This document shows positions 22,720 through 31,602 of a DNA stretch of 64,000 nucleotides, piece by piece. A model generated the notes under the pieces. It was given only the letters and a program-made list of their open reading frames with translations. It ran no database searches and was not told where the DNA came from. Position 1 is the stretch's first letter, and each line of letters starts with the position of its first letter. The DNA is from Alishewanella metallidurans (GTDB taxonomy: Bacteria; Pseudomonadota; Gammaproteobacteria; Enterobacterales; Alteromonadaceae), in the NCBI RefSeq assembly GCF_036983985.1, contig NZ_JALAHQ010000001.1:1-64000 (forward strand), given 5' to 3'. The position numbers and the translations under genes are program-made.

Positions 22720-24771
22720 ATGGCTTATTTTCGTCTAGCTTGGTTCTATAGCGTCATTTTTACCAGTATTTTACTGTGCTTGCCCGTAACTGCGACTGAC
22801 GTTGATACTAAGCTAGAACAAGCACTGGATCGTTATATTCAACTTACTGATAAAGATGATGAAAAAGCTGCACATACCTTATTACAGCAGTTAGCTGAAA
22901 CTAATAGTGATACCCCGGCAATAAAAAGCCGTGTAAGACTATTAAGCTATTTACTTACTGAGGCCTTTGATCTTAATGACAATACAAAGATAAACGTATT
23001 GTTGCAACAGTTGTTACAGCTGAGTGAAGTAACCGAAAACGCAAACGCTTTAGCAGAAATTTATGCTACGGAGCTGGAGTTATTATTACTGCAGAATAAG
23101 CTTGATGATGCCATTATTAAAGCGGATTTGCTTGAGCGCGTACTGCTAAGTGCAACAGATTTGCGCCAGCGTTACTACGGCCATAATGTATTAGGTCGGT
23201 TATACAAAGCTGATAGTCAATATGAACAAGCCTTGCAGCATTTTATTAGTGCTATGGATATTGTGGCACAAACTGACGATAGTTTTACGCTGCGTCGCCG
23301 TGCCTTTCTTAATTTCAACATCGCACACGTACACGCCGAGCTAAAAAACTGGCCGCAGGCTGCGCAGTTAGCTGAAGAGTTAGTAAATGATGCGATTAAA
23401 TATAAAAACGTTAACTTTCTTCCAGAACTCTATTTATTACAGGGTTATATTGCTGGTTCAGCGGGCAAATATGACGATGCCATTAGCATTAACAAAAGAG
23501 GCTTAGCCGCTGCGTTAGAAATTGGCCGTGAAGGAACGGCTCTAACATTTGAAAATAATATGGGCGTCGGTTATATCGAGCTTAAGAGATACGACGAAGC
23601 GAATGTGGTTTTACTGCAAGCACAACAACGCGCGGTTAAGTTAAAGGATGAATCTAGCCAACAGCTTATTAAATTAAATTTGGGCTTTATTCTTGTCATG
23701 GAAGGACAGCATAAGTTGGGATTAGAGCAGATGCAGGCTAGCATGCTTTATTTTAGTAAGCATGCAGCAAAAGTAGAATACGAGCCCTATTATACGGTAT
23801 TGGCCAGAGCTTACGCTGCCGCGGGCTTATATCAACAGCAAGCTGAAACACTGGTTGAGCAAATGGCGTTGCGTGAAGAGATCCGTTCAACCGATAGAGA
23901 AGCTCGCCTGAACGAACTGCAAAATCGTTATGATACTAAAGCCAAAAGCCAGCAAATAACCATTTTAGAACAAGAAAATAGCTTAAAAGCGCAACTGATT
24001 GAAAATAAGCAGTTACAGCAAAAACTCATGTTTCTATTGGTGCTGCTAATTCTCTTTGCTGCGGTTGCGCTATTGATGTTGTATCGCAAGGTGCGCCGGT
24101 CAAATCAAAAATTATATGAAACCAATAAGCAGTTGGCATTTCAGTCACAGCGCGATCCACTAACTGGGCTATATAATCGGCGTGCGTTGCAGCAGCACAT
24201 GCAGCTGCGCAGCCAAAAGCGGCGAGACCAAGATGCTAGCTTAACAGGCTTGCTGTTACTGGATATCGATTTTTTTAAGCGTATCAATGACCATTATGGT
24301 CATAGTGTTGGCGATGCAGTGTTAATTGAGTTAAGCCAGCGCTTGCTAAAAACATGCCGAGAGCATGATCTCGTTGTGCGCTGGGGTGGTGAAGAGATTT
24401 TACTGGTATTAGAACACTTAGTACCTGATCAATTATCGAGTTTTATTGAGCGTATCTTACAAATAATCACAGCGCAGCCAGTAATATTTGAACAGCACAG
24501 TATTAGTGTGACCGCTAGTGGTGGTTTTATTCATTTACCCTTTGCTGGGGTAAGTGAAGAACTGCTTGGTTGGGAAAAGGTAATGCAGATTGTTGATATG
24601 GCACTTTACTTGAGCAAGGCGAATGGCCGTAATCAGGTGTGCATGATAAATGGTTTAAAGGTGAGCTTTAGCCAAGCCGAAGCCTTGTTAAGTAGCGATT
24701 TAGGCGGAGCTATTCGAGCCGATATGTTAGATATAACTAGAGTTTCAGGCCCTGGCGGTGCGGTAAATTAG
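22720..24771 (+). CDS. TPR-containing GGDEF diguanylate cyclase, 683 aa
   Basis: A signal peptide, a long periplasmic region of TPR-like helices (about residues 25-405), one transmembrane helix (about 437-457) and a cytoplasmic GGDEF domain (about 480-650) follow in order. The active-site motif is GGEEI at 556-560, so the usual final Phe is Ile. The product-inhibition I-site RxxD is present as REHD (547-550). This predicts c-di-GMP synthesis controlled by a periplasmic signal and by feedback. Activity of GGEEI variants should be tested rather than assumed. Confidence 0.9.
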   Translation: MAYFRLAWFYSVIFTSILLCLPVTATDVDTKLEQALDRYIQLTDKDDEKAAHTLLQQLAETNSDTPAIKSRVRLLSYLLTEAFDLNDNTKINVLLQQLLQLSEVTENANALAEIYATELELLLLQNKLDDAIIKADLLERVLLSATDLRQRYYGHNVLGRLYKADSQYEQALQHFISAMDIVAQTDDSFTLRRRAFLNFNIAHVHAELKNWPQAAQLAEELVNDAIKYKNVNFLPELYLLQGYIAGSAGKYDDAISINKRGLAAALEIGREGTALTFENNMGVGYIELKRYDEANVVLLQAQQRAVKLKDESSQQLIKLNLGFILVMEGQHKLGLEQMQASMLYFSKHAAKVEYEPYYTVLARAYAAAGLYQQQAETLVEQMALREEIRSTDREARLNELQNRYDTKAKSQQITILEQENSLKAQLIENKQLQQKLMFLLVLLILFAAVALLMLYRKVRRSNQKLYETNKQLAFQSQRDPLTGLYNRRALQQHMQLRSQKRRDQDASLTGLLLLDIDFFKRINDHYGHSVGDAVLIELSQRLLKTCREHDLVVRWGGEEILLVLEHLVPDQLSSFIERILQIITAQPVIFEQHSISVTASGGFIHLPFAGVSEELLGWEKVMQIVDMALYLSKANGRNQVCMINGLKVSFSQAEALLSSDLGGAIRADMLDITRVSGPGGAVN

Positions 24772-24831
24772 TTATGCCATTGTTTTATATCTATTATATT
24801 AATTTCTTATTTGCAATTTGGAGTGGCGAAG

Positions 24832-26460
24832 GTGTTTTTAGCAAATAAAGCCATATTAACTGCGGCAATACTGAGCCTGCTACTTGCTGGATGTGGTGGC
24901 GGTGGTGGGCTCAATAATGATATTAACAACGGTTCTGGTAGTACGGGTAAAGTTACTTATGTCCCCGGAGTGTATGGCCCAGAAGCTGATTTTAAGAATT
25001 TTTGTGCGATACCAAGAAAAGGTATAGATCCCTATACCAATGCGGCATACCCAGATAAAGCCGGCTCTAAGTTACACGAGCAGTTATGGCTGCGCTCATG
25101 GAGTAATCGCACCTATTTGTGGTACCGAGAGTTGAGCGATGTTAACCCTGCGGGTTATGGCGTTATTGACTACTTTGCTCAATTAAAAACCAGCGGTTTA
25201 ACCGACTCTGGCGCACAAAAAGATAAATTTCACTTTGCAGAAAATACGGCTGACTACTTACAACAAACTGAAAGCGGGGTGGAATCAGGTTATGGTATTA
25301 GTTGGTCTTTAACCAGTAACGTACCGCCACGTAAACTGACAGTCGCCTATATTGAGCCTAATTCGCCAGCAGCGGTTGCAGGCGTAAGCCGTGGTGATGA
25401 AGTGCGCTTTATTGATGGCGTGAGCTTTGTTAATGAAAATTCGACAGACGCACTCAATAAGTTGATTGCGGGCTTATACCCTATGTCTGCCGGTGAGCCA
25501 CATCAATTCGTCATGGAAAAAGTTAATGGTGCCAATGTTACGTACAATATGGTGTCGGCTGATGTTGAAATTATGCCGGTACGAAATGTTTCTGTATTAA
25601 ATACCGATATAGGTAAGGTGGGCTATTTGGTATTTAATAGCCATATTGCCTTAGCCCAACAACAATTGATTAGTGCGGTTAAGCAATTTAGTGAAGAGAA
25701 CATTGCCGAGTTAGTTATAGATTTACGCTACAACGGCGGAGGTTTGTTAGCGCTCGCCTCGCAGCTTGGCTATATGGTTGCCGGTGATAACGTTATTCAA
25801 AACCGGTTTTTTGAAACAATGCAATTTAATGATAAATACCCAAATACTGATCCTATTACGGGGGCAAGATTACAGCCAGTACCATTTTACGACGTAGTTA
25901 TTGACTATGACAGAGGTGTAACTACGCCTCAAGCACTGCCAACGTTAGGTTTAAGTCGAGTATTTGTTATTACTGGTGACGGCACCTGTTCTGCCAGCGA
26001 AGCCTTTATGAATGCGTTACGCGGCGTCGATGTAGAGGTTATTCAAATTGGTGAAAATACCTGTGGTAAACCCTATGGCTTTTACCCAGTAGATAACTGC
26101 GGCACAACATTTTTTACCGTACAGTTTTCTGGTATTAATGCCAAAGGCTTTGGTGACTACGCTGATGGCTTTACACCAACTGAAACTCCCTTGTACGAGT
26201 CGGATATTAAAGGCTGCGCGGTAGCTGATGATTTTAGCCATGACTTAGGCTCGCAAAGCGAAGCGCGTTTAAATACAGCGCTGTATTATGCTAAACATGA
26301 AAAGTGTCCCGTCGTTGCGTCAGTTACCCAGCTGAACCGCAGTGGCGCTAATCGTCTGTTAGCCACATCAAGTGCAGAGCCTGTGGTCGAATTTAAATTA
26401 AAGCCGCGTAATCAATTATTAGATAATCGTATTAACATGCCAATTAAGCCTTTGGAGTAA
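24832..26460 (+). CDS. S41-family peptidase lipoprotein (CtpA-like), 542 aa
   Basis: The lipobox LLAGC precedes a poly-Gly stretch and a linker. A PDZ domain (about residues 160-245, NSPAAVAGVSRGDEVRFIDG) leads to the S41 core. The Ser-Lys dyad is visible as S387 in GTCSASEAF and K413 in NTCGKPYGF, 26 residues apart as in CtpA/Prc. It should be an outer-membrane or periplasmic-side protease. The GTG at 24832 is chosen because GGAG lies 8 bases before it; a TTG at 24811 adds seven residues. It overlaps the start of the next gene by one base. Confidence 0.85.
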   Translation: MFLANKAILTAAILSLLLAGCGGGGGLNNDINNGSGSTGKVTYVPGVYGPEADFKNFCAIPRKGIDPYTNAAYPDKAGSKLHEQLWLRSWSNRTYLWYRELSDVNPAGYGVIDYFAQLKTSGLTDSGAQKDKFHFAENTADYLQQTESGVESGYGISWSLTSNVPPRKLTVAYIEPNSPAAVAGVSRGDEVRFIDGVSFVNENSTDALNKLIAGLYPMSAGEPHQFVMEKVNGANVTYNMVSADVEIMPVRNVSVLNTDIGKVGYLVFNSHIALAQQQLISAVKQFSEENIAELVIDLRYNGGGLLALASQLGYMVAGDNVIQNRFFETMQFNDKYPNTDPITGARLQPVPFYDVVIDYDRGVTTPQALPTLGLSRVFVITGDGTCSASEAFMNALRGVDVEVIQIGENTCGKPYGFYPVDNCGTTFFTVQFSGINAKGFGDYADGFTPTETPLYESDIKGCAVADDFSHDLGSQSEARLNTALYYAKHEKCPVVASVTQLNRSGANRLLATSSAEPVVEFKLKPRNQLLDNRINMPIKPLE

Positions 26461-26840
26461 TGATGAAAAAAATCGCATTAGTCAGTGGTGCTATGGTAAT
26501 ACTAGGTTGTCAGCATCTGAGCTTACAGGCAGAGCCTGCGGTGCTAAGTGCGGTGAATGCTGATGTGAAATTGCAATTACAGCAACGCATTATTGAGCTA
26601 ATTGGCGGCGCACCGGTTAAGTTGTCTGATACCGTACTAACGCGTAATAACATATTAATTATTGAGCAAGCCGTACTGCGCGATAATGCTGGTTTGCCCA
26701 TTATGGGACGGCATCACCAGCTGTCTAACCGCTTTAGCTTGTGGTTAGATGCTGACGGCTGTTGGTTGCAACACGATAGCAGTGAAAAAAGGGTAGTATT
26801 AACTGGTGTAAGCTGCACGGCGCTGCAGAGTAAATCTTAA
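26460..26840 (+). CDS. Small lipoprotein next to the S41 protease, 126 aa
   Basis: A signal sequence ends in VILGC followed by QHLS, so lipidation is likely. The mature part has short beta-like stretches and ends CWLQHDSSEKRVVLTGVSC, where two cysteines could pair. No family is recognised. The start lies in the TAATGATG end of the protease gene, which implies coupled translation and a shared task, for instance as an inhibitor, adaptor or chaperone of the protease. That function is inference only. Confidence 0.7.
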   Translation: MMKKIALVSGAMVILGCQHLSLQAEPAVLSAVNADVKLQLQQRIIELIGGAPVKLSDTVLTRNNILIIEQAVLRDNAGLPIMGRHHQLSNRFSLWLDADGCWLQHDSSEKRVVLTGVSCTALQSKS

Positions 26841-26843
26841 TAC

Positions 26844-26875
26844 TAGTCATTGCCGATGTTAATCGGCAATGACTA
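26844..26875. terminator. Perfect 14-bp hairpin between converging genes
   Basis: Arms TAGTCATTGCCGAT and ATCGGCAATGACTA pair perfectly around a GTTA loop. The stop codon of the leftward nuclease gene lies in the loop. No T tract follows on either side, so it is not a textbook intrinsic terminator. It may still end or protect both converging transcripts. Confidence 0.55.
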
Positions 26876-27599
26876 CACCATAACCGCTATTTTGATAACC
26901 TAGATACCATTCTTTTTCGCCGCTAACAAAGGGATTGTTATGCTGCATATCTTTAGCAATGCGTTGGTTTAATTGGGATTCTTCAGCAGTTACTGGGTCT
27001 AGTTTATGCCAGGCTAACATTAGTTTTTGCTGGCTATGTGATAACGATAAGTTATATTTATCGGCCATATAAAAATAGATGCGGGCAATATCACCGCGAA
27101 TATTGGCACTGGGCTCAAACACTTTTTGCTTAAAATCAACTTTAATAGCGCAAGCGCCGTGCTGTGCCGCCGCGCTAGGTAACATGCTAAAGCGGTAGTT
27201 GCTGCGGTCGCCATTTACTTCGCCAATTGCTGGTTTTAGGTTATATAAGTCGGCTTCCATCGCGCGAAATACGCTATCCGTTTTCACGCAATTTTTACGG
27301 CCACCATTTTGCCAGCATTGGCGCTGGTGGCCAAAGTGGTAAGCGGGCATCACATGCTCCCATTCAACCCGATTTGCACGGTCAGTATTTTTACGTACTT
27401 GATAACCACAACTGGTTAAATCGAGCACCGCCTTTTTACTCTGCCAGCTAATATCGCAGCCGCAATAAAAGCTTTTGGTGGTAGGGGAGTAAATTAATGA
27501 GGCTAATTTCTTGGCCTGAGCAAAATTTATTGGCGCACCAATGCTGGCGCTAACAAAAAACAGCATTAAGCTGCTAAATAACAACGATAATAATTTCAT
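26859..27599 (-). CDS. endA: Endonuclease I (EndA/Vvn-type), 246 aa
   Basis: A signal peptide (about residues 1-21) precedes the EndA fold. Visible motifs are RVEWEHVMPA with catalytic His82, then DLYNLKPAIGEVNGDRSNYRF, and RGDIARIYFYMADKY, with several cysteines for disulfides. EndA is a periplasmic or secreted non-specific nuclease that cuts DNA (and RNA in Vvn) and uses a beta-beta-alpha metal site. Expression should be independent of the neighbours, as it converges on the lipoprotein gene with a hairpin between. Confidence 0.92.
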   Translation of the reverse strand: MKLLSLLFSSLMLFFVSASIGAPINFAQAKKLASLIYSPTTKSFYCGCDISWQSKKAVLDLTSCGYQVRKNTDRANRVEWEHVMPAYHFGHQRQCWQNGGRKNCVKTDSVFRAMEADLYNLKPAIGEVNGDRSNYRFSMLPSAAAQHGACAIKVDFKQKVFEPSANIRGDIARIYFYMADKYNLSLSHSQQKLMLAWHKLDPVTAEESQLNQRIAKDMQHNNPFVSGEKEWYLGYQNSGYGVVIAD

Positions 27600-27667
27600 T
27601 CACTACCACTTACTTCAGTGAAAATACCTTTCGATAATGTACAGGCTAACGCTGAACAAACGCTGAT

Positions 27668-28171
27668 TTAATGCATTTTTCCGGCTATGTTTTCAATATC
27701 TTGCTGCAATGCTTTACGTAAACCGAGTTCGAAGCCTAGCTCTGCTACGATAAATAATGGGCCAACAATAAGGCCAACGGCGTCATCTACAAAAGCAGGC
27801 TTTTTGCCTTCATAGTAATGACCAATAAATTGCAATATCCAGCCAATGGCAAACAGGCTAATGGCACTGATAAGCCAACTATTAAACGGCTGAGCTGAAA
27901 TATAATACGCGATGGCTAAACAGAGGCTATTAAATAGCAACATGGCGAGGCCAAAGCGCAAATCGAGGCGAAAATAAAATAAACTAGTGGCTAGATATAA
28001 AAGTAATGCCGGTGTAATAACAACGCTAGCGAGAGTTAGTAACGGGATACTAATAAAGCTGTAAATCGCCACCACAATTAAGGGAATGCCAATATAGTGG
28101 GTAAGTAGGTTACGCTTATCACGATGATAACGCGCATATTGGCCTAAATGTTCAGTTAAATTTTTCATCAA
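27668..28171 (-). CDS. Mpo1/YGL010w-like (DUF962) membrane protein, 167 aa
   Basis: The N-terminal YARYHRDKRNLLTHYIGIPLIV and the later WILQFIGHYYEGKKPAFVDDAVGLIVGPLF are hallmarks of DUF962. Four hydrophobic helices are present. The yeast member Mpo1 is an Fe(II)-dependent dioxygenase in the alpha-oxidation of 2-hydroxy fatty acids, and the His residues in HYIG and GHYYEGKKPA probably bind the metal. A similar lipid-oxidising role here is inference. Confidence 0.87.
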   Translation of the reverse strand: MMKNLTEHLGQYARYHRDKRNLLTHYIGIPLIVVAIYSFISIPLLTLASVVITPALLLYLATSLFYFRLDLRFGLAMLLFNSLCLAIAYYISAQPFNSWLISAISLFAIGWILQFIGHYYEGKKPAFVDDAVGLIVGPLFIVAELGFELGLRKALQQDIENIAGKMH

Positions 28172-28275
28172 TTACCACCTGCAACGTTAGCCCAATTAAG
28201 CATAATATAGAGCCTAAGGTGTGTGTGGCTGGCGGTCAATGAGACACTTTGTTGCTGGTGTATATAAAATGTAGC

Positions 28276-31200
28276 TCATTCTGCGCTAAATAATGCCAGT
28301 AGATCTTCTGCTTTACCCTGCCATGGTTGGCCTTGGCCTCCAGCAAACAGCTGATCGGCCAGTTGTTGCTTATGTTGCTGTAGTAATTGCACTTTTTGTT
28401 CTACAGTATTGCTGGCAATTAATTTGTAAACAAACACATTTTTCTGTTGGCCAATACGATGTGCGCGGTCGGTAGCTTGCGCTTCTGCTGCTGGGTTCCA
28501 CCACGGATCATAATGAATAACCGTGTCGGCGGCGGTGAGGTTTAAACCTGTTCCACCGGCTTTTAAGCTAATTAAAAATACCCGAGTCTCACCATTTTGA
28601 AAGGCATCAATCTGCTGCTGGCGGTGTTTAGTTTGGCCGGTTAGTTTGCTGTAGGAAATACCCAGTGCGTTTAACTCGTCTTCTATTAACGTTAGCATGC
28701 TAGCAAACTGGCTAAATAATAGTATGTTGCGACCTTCTTCTAGCATTTCTGGCAAGGTGTCGCGTAGCCATTGCAGCTTGGCATTGCTGCGTACTGAACG
28801 TGCATGTTCAACTGGCACTAGGCGGGCATCGCAGCACGCTTGGCGTAGCTTTAATAAGGCGTCAAGAAACAGAATTTGGCTAGCGGCAACACCTTTTTGA
28901 ATAAATAATTCGCGTACTTTAGTTTCCATAACTAAGCGGATGCTTTCATACAGGTTACGCTGATCGCTTTCTAGTTCTAATAGCTGAATAATTTCGGTTT
29001 TATCTGGTAATTCAGCTGCAACTTGGGCTTTAGTGCGGCGAAGCATGAACGGCGCTATTCTTGCTTTTAGCGCGTTTGCTCGTTCGGTGTCGCCGTGTTT
29101 TTCTATCGGTTTGCGATATACCTGATTAAAGTGGGTATCGTTGCCGAGCAAACCTGGTAATACGAAATCAAAAATCGATTTTAGTTCGCCTAAATGGTTT
29201 TCTAGTGGTGTGCCTGATAACGCCAGTTTAAATTGGGCTTTTAATTGGCGCACCGCTTTGGCCGCTAAGCTACCGGCATTTTTAATATGCTGAGCTTCAT
29301 CAAGAATAATCGCGCTAAGTGGCTGACTTTGATAATACTTTTGATCGCGGACTACTAGTGGATAACTGGTAACAATAACGTCGTAATCACCAAGTTGATT
29401 AAACAGCGGCTGGCGTTTATTGCCATGTACTTGCAATACTCGTAGCTGTGGCGTAAAGCGTGCCGCTTCTACTAACCAGTTACCTAGTACACTGGTTGGG
29501 CAAATAATTAAGGCGGGTTGCGTGAGCTCGCCGCGTTGCTTTAATGACAACAATAAACTTAATGTTTGTAGCGTTTTGCCCAGCCCCATATCGTCGGCCA
29601 GAATGCCTCCAAGACCAAATTCACGCAAAAAGCTAAGCCAACTTAAACCTTGTAGCTGATAATCACGTAACGATGCTTGTAAACCATCGGGCACATTACA
29701 TGGCGTAATGCCGTTAAAGTTATGTAATGAAGCACTTAAACGCTGCACCCGTTGAGCATTTAAATATTGAATATCTTTTGCTGATTCTGGCGGTAATAAA
29801 GCGGCTTTAAATGCCGGCAAATCTAAACTGAATTGTGGTTTGTTCGGGTTTAATAGCTCAACAATGGTATCAATAAACGGTTGAATAAGTTTTAGCGGTA
29901 ACGCAAGTTTGCCCTGTGGCAAAGATAGCCAAATAGGCTTGTTTGCATCCGGTAGGCCATGCTGGCGCAGCCATTGGCTGATCAGTGGCAACAACGGTAC
30001 CTGAGTGCCATCAATATCTACTTGTATTGCTAGGGCAAAGCCACCAACCGCGTTGTCTTGTACTTGCAAGTACGGGTTATGGCTAAGAATATCGAGGTTA
30101 AAGTTGTCATCTTTCGCAATATGCCAGCCTTGCTGCTCTAAAGTTGGTAAAGCGTCTAGCAGCGGCTGCCACAGGGTTGGGTTATCTGGGCCTTCTCCTA
30201 CGCCAAAACCACTATGCTCGCTATAAGGTGGGGCTAATTGCGGCAACTGTATTAGCTGCAATGCTAATAGGTGCTCTAATGCCGTTACTTCAGTGGTGCG
30301 GTTACGTTTTACAAATACCGTAATACCGTCTTGCTGCAGTTCGGTTTGTGCTGCGGTTAAATTTAGCGGCAGCAAATAACTTTCATATTGAAACTGCAAG
30401 ATAGCGGTGGGCTCGCTGCGCCCACGCACTTTATGCGGGAGCATTTTTAACTGTAGAACTGGTCTCGGCTTGGTTTTAACTTGCTTTAAGCCAGCGGCTG
30501 CTGGCAATGGCAGACTAGTTTGGTTAAACAGCTGTTGTAAACGGCTAATACTTGGCATTAATGCTTGTTGTGGTATTGGCGGCATTTTATTCAATAGCTT
30601 AAGCTGTTTGCTGCTAAGGTTGGTGTCTAGCTCGCCGAGTTCGTAATAACTGGTATCTAGATAATATGGCGGGTCGGTATACACCAGCTCAAACTCGCGC
30701 TCGCTATCATCTAGTTGCCAAATTAACTGTTGGCCTGCTTTGCTTTCTTGCCAAGCAAATTGCAGGGCTCGTTTGGGCCCCTGCTTTACCGGATAGCGCG
30801 CTTCAGAAAAAAAGCAGCGCCCGCTAGCGAGTAATTGTTGCAGTAATTGATGGCCCCAATCACCCTCTAATAGTGGCAAATCGCGTAAGCTTTGTGCGCG
30901 AAAATAGCTGAGTAAGCGGTAGTCTTGTTGTTCTATCCAGTGCGGAATAACCGGCGATACTAAGTCGTATTTGCCGATACTAACGCCCTTGGTGTAGCCG
31001 CCTTTTTTGCTATTTCGTACTCGGCGAGGGCTAAGTTGTAAGCCTGCCTGACCATAAGACAGCAGATAGAGTACGACATCTTTTTCGTCCTGTTCTGGTG
31101 TCATGGCTTGCTGAACTTGATCAAACCATTGGTTTAACTGCCGCACGGGTTGTTGTTCTAGTTGTAGTTTATTTTGCTGATAGTCGCGCTGCAGGCGCAA

Positions 31201-31479
31201 TAATACGGCGAGTACGTGTTTACATAGCGCGCCAACTGGGCAGGTGCAGCGATTTTGTAGCTGCCAACCATCATTGCTGGGTTTAAGGCTAATAAACTGG
31301 CGGTATGGCGTAAAAGCAGCGCCCCAAACTTGAGCACTGATCTCAGATAAATCACTGTTATATTCTAACTTAACCACTTTGCCGGCTTGTAAATAAGCCT
31401 GTGCACGATGAAAGGTTACAGCGTCAAACCAATGTTCAAGCTGTTGCTGGCTAAGTGGAAACGCAGTATCGATAGTCAT
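28276..31479 (-). CDS. SWIM zinc-finger SNF2-family helicase, 1067 aa
   Basis: The N-terminal SWIM finger is visible as CTCPVGALCKH near residue 78-88. A long middle domain follows, then the two SNF2 ATPase lobes: Walker A ADDMGLGKT at about residue 630, the DEAQHIKN box, SGTPLENHLGELKSIFDF, and late motifs SLKAGGTGLNLTAADTVIHYDPWWNPAAEAQATDRAHRIGQ. These proteins use ATP to move along double-stranded DNA or to remodel protein-DNA complexes, and the bacterial role is mostly unknown. It stands alone on the minus strand. Confidence 0.92.
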   Translation of the reverse strand: MTIDTAFPLSQQQLEHWFDAVTFHRAQAYLQAGKVVKLEYNSDLSEISAQVWGAAFTPYRQFISLKPSNDGWQLQNRCTCPVGALCKHVLAVLLRLQRDYQQNKLQLEQQPVRQLNQWFDQVQQAMTPEQDEKDVVLYLLSYGQAGLQLSPRRVRNSKKGGYTKGVSIGKYDLVSPVIPHWIEQQDYRLLSYFRAQSLRDLPLLEGDWGHQLLQQLLASGRCFFSEARYPVKQGPKRALQFAWQESKAGQQLIWQLDDSEREFELVYTDPPYYLDTSYYELGELDTNLSSKQLKLLNKMPPIPQQALMPSISRLQQLFNQTSLPLPAAAGLKQVKTKPRPVLQLKMLPHKVRGRSEPTAILQFQYESYLLPLNLTAAQTELQQDGITVFVKRNRTTEVTALEHLLALQLIQLPQLAPPYSEHSGFGVGEGPDNPTLWQPLLDALPTLEQQGWHIAKDDNFNLDILSHNPYLQVQDNAVGGFALAIQVDIDGTQVPLLPLISQWLRQHGLPDANKPIWLSLPQGKLALPLKLIQPFIDTIVELLNPNKPQFSLDLPAFKAALLPPESAKDIQYLNAQRVQRLSASLHNFNGITPCNVPDGLQASLRDYQLQGLSWLSFLREFGLGGILADDMGLGKTLQTLSLLLSLKQRGELTQPALIICPTSVLGNWLVEAARFTPQLRVLQVHGNKRQPLFNQLGDYDVIVTSYPLVVRDQKYYQSQPLSAIILDEAQHIKNAGSLAAKAVRQLKAQFKLALSGTPLENHLGELKSIFDFVLPGLLGNDTHFNQVYRKPIEKHGDTERANALKARIAPFMLRRTKAQVAAELPDKTEIIQLLELESDQRNLYESIRLVMETKVRELFIQKGVAASQILFLDALLKLRQACCDARLVPVEHARSVRSNAKLQWLRDTLPEMLEEGRNILLFSQFASMLTLIEDELNALGISYSKLTGQTKHRQQQIDAFQNGETRVFLISLKAGGTGLNLTAADTVIHYDPWWNPAAEAQATDRAHRIGQQKNVFVYKLIASNTVEQKVQLLQQHKQQLADQLFAGGQGQPWQGKAEDLLALFSAE

Positions 31480-31602
31480 AACGCCTAGATGCTAAACACA
31501 AAGGCGTAATGCTACCGTAGTTTTGCCTTAAGCTATATGCACAGCGCTAAAATAAGCTGATTTTCTGTAATTAATTGACGGATCGACTCTTACTCGCGGT
31601 AA

